Shown piece after piece: positions 21,512 to 31,625 of a stretch of DNA of 64,000 nucleotides. Numbering within the stretch: position 1 is the stretch's first letter; each line of letters begins with the position of its first letter. A model generated the notes under the pieces. The model was not told the origin of the DNA. It made no database searches and worked only from the letters and a program-made list of their open reading frames with translations. The stretch comes from Symbiodinium natans (lineage: Eukaryota; Sar; Dinophyceae; Suessiales; Symbiodiniaceae), in assembly GCA_905221605.1 (NCBI GenBank), contig CAJNDS010002092.1, forward strand, positions 293,428 to 357,427. The letters are read 5' to 3'. The position numbers were made by a program, and so were the translations under genes.

Positions 21512-24428
21512 CTACGAAAGGAAGACCTGCAGCCCGTTGCACGGAGCGATTGCCAGAATCCCATCACTGATGGCCGGGGCCCCCTGGAAGCCGTTGCCTG
21601 TGCTGTGAGAGGAGATCTCATCTCTCACGGTGACCTTGCCGTCCCCATCGGTGTCCCGGAAGCGGTACCTTCGGGGCTGACTACCCTTAGCCCAAAAAAG
21701 GGTAACCTTATATATATATATATATATATGTATATATGAATATATGTACATATGTACATATGTACATATGTATATATATATGTATATATATATATATATA
21801 TATATGGTGGGATTCTACCTAGCCAAAAAAGGGTTAAAGGTTACCTGCACAGTCCCTAAGGTACAGCTGACCACTTTCCCCAACAACGTAGATGCTGTCG
21901 TCCCCCGCGATGGCTGGATTGGCAAAAGAGTCAGGCAAGCAGTTGTGCTCAAAAGTGTCATTGGCAGCCACCCCATACCTATACTGAACTCGGAACCCTA
22001 GCAAAAGTTGCAATTTTAGCTGTTCCTTAGGGATTATAGTACTCAAAAACTCACAACCGCTGGGATTATAATACTCAATAATTAACAACCATTTCCAAGT
22101 ACCCCTAAGATACCAGTCCGGGAAGTCATACTCCCATAGTGTGTGGCCTCCGAAGGCATCCAAGACGACAAGCTTGCCAGGCTTCCTGAAATCATCCTTG
22201 GCTGACAGCTGAACCCCTCCTAACAGTTTAACTTTTAGGCTCCTTATTGTAGTTTCTACAGAAGCCAAAAGAGTTCAAGTCCTAAGAGCCAGCCAGAAGA
22301 AAGCCAAGCATCGGTGTTGTTGTATTTCTCCCAGTCTTTTGCGCCGACTTGCAAAGCCATAGCTGGGTTTGGCCCCGTTGGCACCACTACAAAGGGTCGA
22401 GTGCCTTCAGACAGAGGCATCCAGGCCATTTAGGGGCGAGGGTTTAGGGTTTAGGGTTTAGGGTTTGGGGTTTGGGGTTTGGGGTTAGGGTTTAGGGTTT
22501 AGGGTTTAGGGTTTAGGGTTTAGGGTTTAGGGTTTAAGGTTTAGGGTTTAGGGTTTAGGGTTTAGGGTTTAGGGTTCAGGGTTTAGGGTTTGAAGGTTGA
22601 GGGCTTAGGTTTTGATCTTCGCCCCAAACCCTAAACCCTAAACCCAAACCCGAAACCCTAAACCCTAAACCCTAAGCCCAACTTAGCAAGGGCCAAAGCT
22701 GCAAAGACTTGCAAGGAGCAAGGCACGCACTACAAAACCCTAAACCCTAAACCCTAAACCCTGAACCCTCAAAGCTGGTACGAAAAATTCGTGCGTAAGG
22801 TGCCGTCAACCAGAGACCGCAGCAACATCCCTTAACTAATGCACGTTGGGAGCCCGCTGGAAGGTTCCCTAAGTGACCCTAAACCCGAAACCCGAAACCC
22901 TAAACCCTAAACCCTAAACCCTAAACCCTAAACCCTAAACCCTAAACCCTAAACCCTAAACCCTAAACCCTAAACCCTAAACCCTAAACCCTAAACCCTA
23001 AACCCTGCCCTATACCCTATAAAAGTCTCTTGGGGGCTTCATTGGTCTGTTTCCCAGGTGCCCGCAGAGACGGCGGCGCCCGCATTCGCCGCATAGGATG
23101 TGTTTCGTCGCCAAATAAGCGAGCCATCGCTTACCGAATACGCTGACCTAAGCTGATTAAAGGGGCTTTTGAGGTCCTTTGGGGATGGCTTGCTTCTACA
23201 CTCTCAAGCTCTAACGACTTTTCGTGATGATGTTGGAGCAGTCAACGAGGCTGGAAATGCTTGCCAAGACCTTGCCGGCTGACACGAAACCCGACCTGAA
23301 GTTGGGGACCTCTTCGTGGTTGCTGGTGACATAAACGATCCCATTCATTCCGCTGGCCAAGCCCCCGGTGCTAAGGCCTGTGATGCTGGGGGGCGGGACC
23401 TTCCAAATCACCGATCCGTTCCAGAGATTGAGACGGTACGTGCCACCAAACTGGTCCGAGAAGAGCACTGACTGCTCTTGAATGGAACCGATCCAGTTGT
23501 AGAGCGGATGGTCTGCCCGGAAAGACCACATAATGGTACCATCGGTGGCGTTCAAAGCCACCACGGTGGTCGATCCGCCGAGGGTGGTGCCCTCACCCTC
23601 GCCGAAGCACGAAGAAATCACTACATCCATGGCAGCCTATACTGAACTTTCAACCCTAGCAAAAAATCATCCTTTTTTTGCTGTTTGTTAGAAAAATCAT
23701 AGTACCCAAAAAATTGAAAACAGTTCCCGAGTAATCCACAAGCAGCGATCACCGTCAAAGTGTCAGGTCCCGAACCATGTCCGGCCCTCTTTTGCCACAG
23801 TGTCTTGCCTGTAGCCGCATCGAGTGCAAAGAAGGTGCAGTCGTCTCGCAGGGTGTAGATGTTCTCGAAGTACATGGGATTTGCAAAAACATGATGATTG
23901 AAGCTACGCTTCCAAAGCTGACGGCCCTCGCGGGAGAACTTGAAGAGCTCACCGGCGCTGGTTGAAACATAGATGGCGCCTTCGGCGTCGACAATGGGGC
24001 TGGAACGCACCAGCTGGTTGTTGGGCGCTGTCCACGTCCAGGAAGGAGTCGCCAGAACGGACGGGGGAACTGCCATGGTGGAGCCCGACCTCACGAGGTC
24101 GAGAAGCAATGGGCTTTGATTGACAGCTTCTTCTGCAATGACCATGACAAAGGTGCAAGGTGAGTTCAGTCACTACAGAAGGGGACACTAGGGGGGAAGC
24201 CTACTCACAGCCCGCCCGCCTGATAGCATTTCCGTTCTTGCCAACCCATTCTGCCAAGCGCCCGGGGGCACGTCCATCTAGACGCACACCCCGCATCACC
24301 GAAAGGCTGCGCTGCAACAATTGGAAGCGTGGCACGCCAACGTCGTCCTCGCAAAGCGGTACATCATCAAACGCCAGCGATGCACAGCAAACAGTGATGG
24401 CAACGGCCGCATTGCGAAGCAGCGCCAT
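21512..24428 (-). CDS. Secreted PQQ-type beta-propeller protein with C-terminal EF-hand-like loop
   Basis: Eight exons join in frame to 1512 nt (503 residues): 24212-24428, 23747-24132, 23284-23636, 23062-23147, 22294-22404, 22114-22201, 21865-21978, 21512-21668. The start gives a signal peptide, MALLRNAAVAITVCCASLAF, so secretion or a vesicular compartment is likely. The body has repeated blades of the PQQ/outer-membrane-assembly type, seen as DAATGKTLWQKRAG, NATDGTIMWSF, SVSDGSLIWRRN and DAFGGHTLWEYDF. Near the C-terminus DTDGDGKVTVRD fits a calcium-binding EF-hand loop. No catalytic motif was seen; a binding or scaffold role is only inferred. Introns are 79, 110, 136, 657, 92, 135 and 196 bp; four start GT and three GC, counting from whichever placement keeps phase. 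Five have their first 4-6 bases repeated at the start of the following exon. The 657-bp intron is filled with telomere-like arrays. The first intron boundary (24133-24211) has an alternative acceptor 3 bases away. Confidence 0.5.
22439..22590 (+). repeat. Telomere-like array inside a propeller-gene intron
   Basis: G-rich array within the 657-bp intron 22405-23061. A C-rich array at 22880-23005 lies in the same intron, so the transcript contains a complementary pair. Confidence 0.5.
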
Positions 24429-24440
24429 GCCCTAAAAAGT
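24427..24440 (-). promoter_or_regulatory. Possible spliced-leader acceptor before the propeller gene
   Basis: On the minus strand a pyrimidine run CTTTTTAG ends only two bases before the ATG at 24428. In dinoflagellates nuclear mRNAs receive a 22-nt spliced leader at such an AG. This is an inference from position alone; a leader-containing cDNA would be needed to prove it. Confidence 0.5.
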
Positions 24441-24463
24441 GCATATTCTGTTCAGTATCGGTT

Positions 24464-24665
24464 TCAGGCTTTGAGCCCTGCGGGCAAAGCGGCTTCAAGG
24501 TGTCTTGGCCAAAGCCCATCTAAGGACATGACAAACACAAGACGAACAGCACCAATGCCGAACACCGACATGCATGCCGCCTGCTTGCGCAAGTTCATGA
24601 TGTGTTCGGTGGCTCGGATTGCGATGATGTGCGCACGTTCCTGCAAGGCACGGCATGCAGGACTG
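24464..24665 (-). CDS. Candidate exon upstream of the propeller gene, unrecognised
   Basis: After an acceptor-like CCTTGCAG the minus strand is open for about 60 codons (for example QERAHIIAIRATEHIMNLRK and FGIGAVRLVFVMSLDG). It lies just upstream of the propeller gene in the same direction. It could be the last exon of a preceding gene in a tandem head-to-tail arrangement or chance. No family was recognised. Confidence 0.5.
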
Positions 24666-24669
24666 ATCT

Positions 24670-26055
24670 GGGGGGGTTACCCCTAGTTCAGCTCCCCAGC
24701 TCAGCTCTGTTGGCATCATCGACCAGGGAGGAGCCAGGAGCATTCCAAAACACGCAATTTTTTACATACTACGTGCAGCATCAGGTCACGACAAGCATAT
24801 GGCCCCTCCTCGAAAATCATCGGGGCGGTGGCCTTTGAAATCGTCTCTCAAAACAGCGAAGCAAAACCGCATTTCTCAGCGCGCGGCCGGAAAATGGGTC
24901 GTCCAAAACTTTCGCGCTTCCGCGTCCTTTTCGGGACATCAGCGATGCGTGAAGGCTCAGCTTCTGGGGATTCGGGGTTTAGGGTTTAGGGCTTAGGGTT
25001 GAGGGTTTAGGGTTGAGGTTTAGGGTTGAGGGTTTAGGGTTTAGGGTTTAGGGTTTAGCGTCCAATTCGCGCAGGCACAAAACCCAACGATAAATACCTA
25101 ATCAATACAGAAAGCCATCAGCAAAAACTAACGTGCCATACCAGCATGCTGTCTGAGCACGTCCTTGTAATTCTTTCGGCGCCAAAACGCCCAGTACACT
25201 TTGATGGCTTCCCGCGGGTGTGACCACAGCATCCATGCCGCGTGCACCTTCACAAGCCAAAACGATTGAACAAACAACCTGCCGCATACCCTGTGCAGAA
25301 AACTCCTTCCAATTCTTGCGGCTAAATCCCCCGCATAACAACTGCAGACGGGTAGTATGAACGTGCACAGCAAATCTTGGCCTCTGTCCCTCGCACACGC
25401 ACACGCTTTATCAATTGCGTCGCATCAAATGCACACACACACACACACACACACTTTCTCATGCAAGAAAAATCAAGCATAATAATCATCATCATCATCA
25501 TCATCATCATCAAATCCTCAAACCAGTAACCAACACCAGGCTCAAAAACAGCACTGAAGACCGTCTGTGCCCTGCCTGATCTATGTAGACCGGTCGGCCC
25601 AGTGCTCTTCGCGGGCGTTTGTCCACCATTCCTGCCTGACATCGATGCACGCGTGGAGGGCTTAGGGTTGAGGGTTGAGGGTTTAGGGTTTAGGGTTTAG
25701 GGTGGGATGCGTCAACTTTGTCTACTACTACACTGCATAGCACGCCCTCTTCGCAGGAGGGGGGGGGGGTGGGTGGGGGGGGTGAGTTGGACCCCGTGTT
25801 CCAATTCAGGGTCCATGTCTAAGCAGTACAGAGTACAGTAAAGCGGTAACTTTGTTTCAGTGGTGCAGAGGAGAGCCCATCCAATCCTGGATAAAAAACA
25901 TCCCAGAATCTAGGATGGCCCTCGAAACCCTCTGAAAAAAACACACGTGAAAATGATCCTCCTAAACCCACACGAAGGGATATATATATATATATATATG
26001 TGGTCTCGGGCTTTCCTCCCCCCTCCCCATCCCCCCCCCCTCCCCCCCCCCCCAT

Positions 26056-26086
<31 letters not shown>

Positions 26087-27160
26087 CAATCCCCATCCGC
26101 GGCCCCCCGGCCCCCCGGCCCCCCCACCCCAAACCCCAAGCCTCTCCCTAAACCTTTTTACAAACTTAAACCTCACACCCTTAACCCAAACCGTAAACCT
26201 TCAACCCCAAATGCCAACCCCCCATTCACAGCGGAGGGGGGGGGGGCCAAACCTGAAACCCTGAACTTATGTCAACCCTCAACCTTAAACTGTAAACCTT
26301 AAACCTTAAACCCTAAACCCGAAAACCCTAACCCCCCAACCACACCCACACCACAGGGGGGGCGCAGGGGTAGCACGGGTGGCCGGTCTCTTAAACCTTC
26401 AACCCCAAATCCTAACCCCAACCCCCCAATCACACCACGGGCCTAAACCTCAGACCCTAAACCCCGAACCCTAAACCCACCCCCAAACCACACAGGGGGT
26501 AGGCCTAATCCGTAAACCTTAAACCCTTAAACCCTAACCCCCCAACCACACCGAGGGGGTCGGAGGGTGGGTCCAAGGGGGTGGGGGGGGGGGGGGGGGG
26601 CGTGGCAGCCCGGACCATATGTATATATATATATATAAACAAATAAATAACTGCACAAAAAAATACAAAATCCCAAGGCCCTACCGAGGAATCCGAAAAC
26701 GCACACTCTGGAATCCGAGCCGTTGGGCCGGCAGTGCAAACCGCATTTTCTCCGACAACCCCGTGCGCCACGATGCTCTCCGCTACGAAGCACACCCCCT
26801 CTTTTACCCGCAAGAACTTGGGATGTTCTCCCGCAAGAACTTGGGATCTCCCTTATATTCAGCAGTTCTTAGCAGGGATTGAAATAGGGGTACTAAAATC
26901 CCAGTTAAGGACTGTTTAGTATAGGGGGGGCACAGCCCTAAACCCTAAACCCAAACCAGTTTAAACCCTTTAAGGGCCCATACTGTTAGAAGAGGGCCGG
27001 GGGGGCACAGCCCAACTTTTCTTTTGGGTTGCTGGGGCCATGGGGCATCCTCAAGCGGCATTTTGACGCTGCACCCCCCAAGTACAGTCTGGATGTTCGA
27101 AAGTCGGAACTATCCGAAATCATGTTCCAAGATTATCACGCTCACCGGAAAGGGAGGATT
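24670..27160. other. Intergenic stretch with low-complexity DNA
   Basis: No gene could be assigned. At 24960-25060 and 25665-25705 there are short TTTAGGG/TTGAGGG arrays. About 25128-25373 is open on the minus strand (VHAAWMLWSHPREAIKVYW) but has no neighbours to support it. From 25755 to 26610 the DNA is dominated by G and C homopolymers, degenerate CCCTAAA-like units and (TA)n. A run of C at 26030-26085 is interrupted only by a few other bases. Confidence 0.5.
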
Positions 27161-27167
27161 TAGGGGG

Positions 27168-27372
27168 AGAGCGAGAAACAGAGAGAGAGAGAGAGAAAGA
27201 GAGATATAAAAAAAAAATTGTGACTGAGAGAGATAAAATTAAAAATGAGAAAAAAAGAGATGGAGAGATGGAGAAAAAGAGAAGGAAAGAAATAAAGAAA
27301 GAGAGGGAGCGAGAGAAAGGAAAACACAAAAGATAAAGAGAGAGAGAGAGAGAGAGGGAGAGTTAGAGAGAC
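27168..27372 (+). repeat. GA-rich repeat
   Basis: Imperfect GAGA/AGAAA tract; its apparent open frames on both strands are low-complexity artefacts. Confidence 0.5.
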
Positions 27373-27556
27373 ACACCTCCTTATTAAAGGCGAACCCCAA
27401 CCGTACATTTTAACATGAAGGCACATGTGTGGATCCGTTGCGGCCTGCATCACTGGGATCATCTCGCAGTGAAGCTTGTCTTCAAGCTGGCGGCTTGGTG
27501 TAAGCCTGTGCCGATGCATTGACGAAGCACGCCTCGTACTTTAGAGCTTGTGAGGG

Positions 27557-28158
<602 letters not shown>

Positions 28159-28159
28159 A

Positions 28160-29890
28160 GTGCACGCGCCACATCAACAATGCCAGCCTGCCATCCTTCG
28201 TCCGGTGCTCTAGCTCCAAGTTCTCAAACCTCCTCTCCGGAATCCCGAACAGCAAGGTGTACCTTCAAAGCATTCTTTGCCCTTGTTACCGAAACTTCTG
28301 CCCGGCAACTCACTGGACTCAACCGGCCACGCCAAGGCCGCCACTCCGGGTTGTGTTGCGCAACGCGCTCCACCATTTTCAACGTTTCCTCGGCGCTGTC
28401 CTGCAGCATCGCCCTACATAGCACTTCGTGCCTGACCTGGTCTCTCTACAGCGACCTTACATGAAACTACTGTAATTGGCTTCTTTCGTAAAGAACATCG
28501 TCTCGACATTTTGGTTACCTTAGCACAGGTTCCGAGCAAGGATTTGTTTTTTCTGGTCATTAGATGCTTGGGGCATGCAAGCCCCAGCTTGCTGCGCCTG
28601 GCCAAAGAACTTGCCTTCATTGAGGCCGGCCACAAACAACGTTTGCTCTGGCGTGTTGTTCTGCGCTGGTACCTGGCACATCAACAAGAAAATGCAAGGC
28701 CTTCGTGCGACAACATCTTGTTTTCATGCGCCCGGCACGGTAAATGCAGTAGTTGCAAACCCACGCCAGGTGCGAGAACCGCGCCAAACCTGACTTGCAC
28801 AAATTCCCGCCGGCAAAAAAAAACTCTCTGTCTTGCAACCGGCCAAAACCCCTTGGAGCAGGGCCGGCTGAGCTAAGCCGACAACATGGCGCAACATCAC
28901 CACTGTGAGGTCCAGAGTGCGCTTGATTCGTTGTAACGACGTTATCATTGTCGTCTCACATGCAATGCCAGTGGGCGTTGATGTTGTTCGTGTCTGTATC
29001 AAATGCCTGAAGACCATGCATGATGTGAACTGCGACCACATGCAAGTCGGTCATCGTCGGCCTACGGCTGCGCAGCTGTTTCATCTGCCGATTCGTTGTG
29101 CTTTGTGACAGTACACCAATTTTAGTGATCTTACCGAAACACGCGCTGCTGCCAAAAAATTGTTTTTTCCTCCACGTCCTTTTGTTTTCCTCGCCCCTTT
29201 TCCGCCTGCAGAACTCCGGTCGCGGCCTACGCCGCCCAACTCCTGGCTGTATGTGGACTGGCGAGCAGATCTGCGTGCTGCCAGTTGGTGGGAGGGAGCC
29301 CGGCACCTGATCATGGCGTCCGAGCCCGTTGGCCGCAAACGCTGCTCGCAGCTCTAGTCTCTAGTCCGCGCCGTGGGGGCCGCGCCACCTTCCGGATTTC
29401 GTCTCGCGCATCCAGGCCTGCCCATCGCGTGTCCACGTCGTATGGGCAGTCCGCCAGCGACCCCGCGCAGAGAACCTTGCTCGAATGCAATTTAGGCGTG
29501 CACCTGGCGCTTGACCAGCATTGTGGCCGGCGGAACATCTTGAAGTTTTGCTGCAAAACGACGAAGGCGTCGAATTCCTGGCACATGCTTTGAACTGGCC
29601 GAAACGGTCGGTGTCACAGCGCGCCTGACCGCGTTGCAAGAACCACATCCGTGTCATCGTTATGGGCGATTGCTGGCGCTCGTCCGCCGCGTTCGTCGAA
29701 CGAGTGACGAGTGCTTCGGCCAGGGGCCACACGCATGGCAGCACTGTGCATCGCGTATATGCAACCTCCACTTTCGCGAGAGCACATTGCTACCCTCCTT
29801 GTCGCCATCCCAGCTTGCCCTACTCCGGTCACAGGCTGGCCCCGAAGCCGGACCCTGCCATACCCTGCGAGCCAGCATGCGCCCTTCCAC
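28160..29890. other. Repeat-array-free GC-rich block, probably decayed retroelement
   Basis: Many overlapping open frames occur on both strands but none could be tied to a family. No telomere-like arrays or hairpin elements were seen. Position directly upstream of the LINE-like fragments suggests older parts of the same elements; this is an inference. Confidence 0.5.
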
Positions 29891-30073
29891 CTCAAGCGAT
29901 GCTGCTTGAGCTGCGCCGCCGCTTGCGTCCCCCGCGTGGGGGAGGTAGATGCGCTGGGCGACAATGCTTTAGCATGCCCCGCACAGGCTTGCTGGCCTGC
30001 AGGGCGAAGATCCTGGAACGGGCATGGGTGCGAATGGCCCGAGAAACGGGTGGAGCGGACGGGCAGGTGGTGT
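29890..30073 (+). mobile_element. LINE-like retrotransposon fragment (region after reverse transcriptase)
   Basis: Plus-strand frames read MLLELRRRLRPP, DALGDNALACP, RTGLLACRAKILERAWVRMA and ending GGADGQVV. As I recall, this pattern (zinc-finger-like cysteine segment, GDxxxACP, then an AKxLERAW motif) is typical of the C-terminal part of non-LTR retrotransposon ORFs that fill dinoflagellate genomes; this has not been checked by search. Two frameshifts split it, so it is dead. Confidence 0.5.
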
Positions 30074-30488
30074 CCCTCATCTCCCGCGGACTTTCGCCGC
30101 CAGTCTACTGTCGCTCCCGCTCGGTGGCACTGCCAACGTTATCCCCGCTCCTCAGCGAGGTCCTCGTCGACTCCGCCATCCCTCCCCCCATTGCCAGCCG
30201 CCTCCCGTGAAGGCTTGCGAGTTTCGCCGTTGCGCTGTACTGGGTGGGACTGCCTTGACCAGCAGACAAAGGTGCGAGGGAGAAAAATAGAAAACGGTTG
30301 CTTCGTTGCTAGGCCGCACCACGACACGGAGTGGGCGCCTCAAACGATTGGGCCTGAGGCGGATTGCGGCGGGCATTGCAGCGTGGCGATTTGTCATGAC
30401 TTGGTTGGGTATGCCCTGGCTGTGCTCGGGGTTAGCACAGGTAGCGGCTGGGGCACCACCTGCGCTCCCATGTCGAATCCGCACGAGG

Positions 30489-30887
30489 TCAGGGAGCAGC
30501 AGTTTCGCGCCCGCATTCCACCGTCCTCCGACCTCTGTCCCCAGCAGGACGAGCTGCTGCGGGCCGCCAGCGGGCAACTTGGCGCTTTGCGACCCCCAAT
30601 CCAGTCCCGTCGTGTGCAGCGGCGCAAGGCTTGGGTAAACCCGTGCACGAGACCAAGGTCGCGTCGCAGCAGAGGGCTCCGCCAAGCGGCGTCGCTCCAT
30701 AGATGACGAGGTCGAGGCGGCGGCGGTCGTTTGCGCGGACATGGAGCACCGTGGTGTGCGCTAGCCATTGTTGGGGGGACCAGCGCAGCGTGAAGGCAGA
30801 GATGGCCGCGGCCCGGCAGGTGGCAGGGATGGCCCGCGCCGAAAATGCATCGTGACAGGTTACATCATTGCAGTCATTGATCTCCAA
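30489..30887 (-). mobile_element. LINE-like fragment, inverted relative to its left neighbour
   Basis: The minus strand reads PQQWLAHTTVLHVRAND, RRRLDLVIYGATPLGGALCC and, after a frameshift, LVLLGTEVGGRWNAGAKLLL. By the order I recall for dinoflagellate LINE proteins this should directly follow the GQVV that ends the plus-strand fragment at 30073. A further minus-strand piece, AIPATCRAAAISAFTLRW at about 30785-30850, resembles the next C-terminal segment. Confidence 0.5.
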
Positions 30888-31129
30888 CGACGAATTCCTA
30901 GTAACAGCGAATCATCAATCAGCTCGTGCTGATAACGTCCCTGCCCGTTGTAGCCAGCGTTGCACAGAGTCACATCAGCTACATTGCCGCCTGCCACTGA
31001 TGTGCCCGTGTTTGCGAAATGAGCTCAAAGTTTCATGTGTCTTCGTCTCGGGGCTTGGATGTGTGTCCGCAATTGAGTGGCTCGCTGACGCAATGCTGTC
31101 AGAGGGGCTGGGGATAGTGCCAGCTGTGC

Positions 31130-31625
31130 CTTGACATGCCCTGACAGCACTCCCCCACCAGCGCGGACCTCTTTGTGCCAAACGCAATTACCGCATCATG
31201 CTGCTCCAACCTGCGCTTGCCGCTCCCTTCATCGCCAAGCATGCCAAGCGTCGCCTTGGGAACTGAATACACTCGGGGACCACGGCACCGCTTGCGCGCA
31301 AGTCGGGCCCCGCGACGCGCAGCCAACGCGGGGACGTGCGGCCGCGCCACCAGCCCGCGACCTCTACAATGTCCCCGCCATGGACCGCCATCGCATCGAA
31401 ATGGCGGCTGACGGCATTCCGTTGTGGCGTGGCACTACATGCGCCGTCGACGTGACACTGCTTATAACCGCTGCTGCGACGCGGAGGACCTCGCCCAGGC
31501 GCGCTTCGCCACGTCGAGGCGTGCAAACACCGCGCACCCAACGCCGCGGGCGGGAGAGCCAATGCGATCTCCGCTGGCCATTTTCTAGTCGAGGCCTGGG
31601 TCGGAAGCCCCGATCCGAAAATGAT
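31130..31625 (+). mobile_element. Second LINE-like fragment, different subfamily
   Basis: Plus-strand frames read ELNTLGDHGTACAQVG and then MDRHRIEMAADGIPLWRG followed by TTCAVDVTLL. The motif order matches the first fragment, but the sequence differs, so it is a separate element or subfamily. Frameshifts are present. No reverse transcriptase catalytic motif was seen anywhere nearby. Confidence 0.5.
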
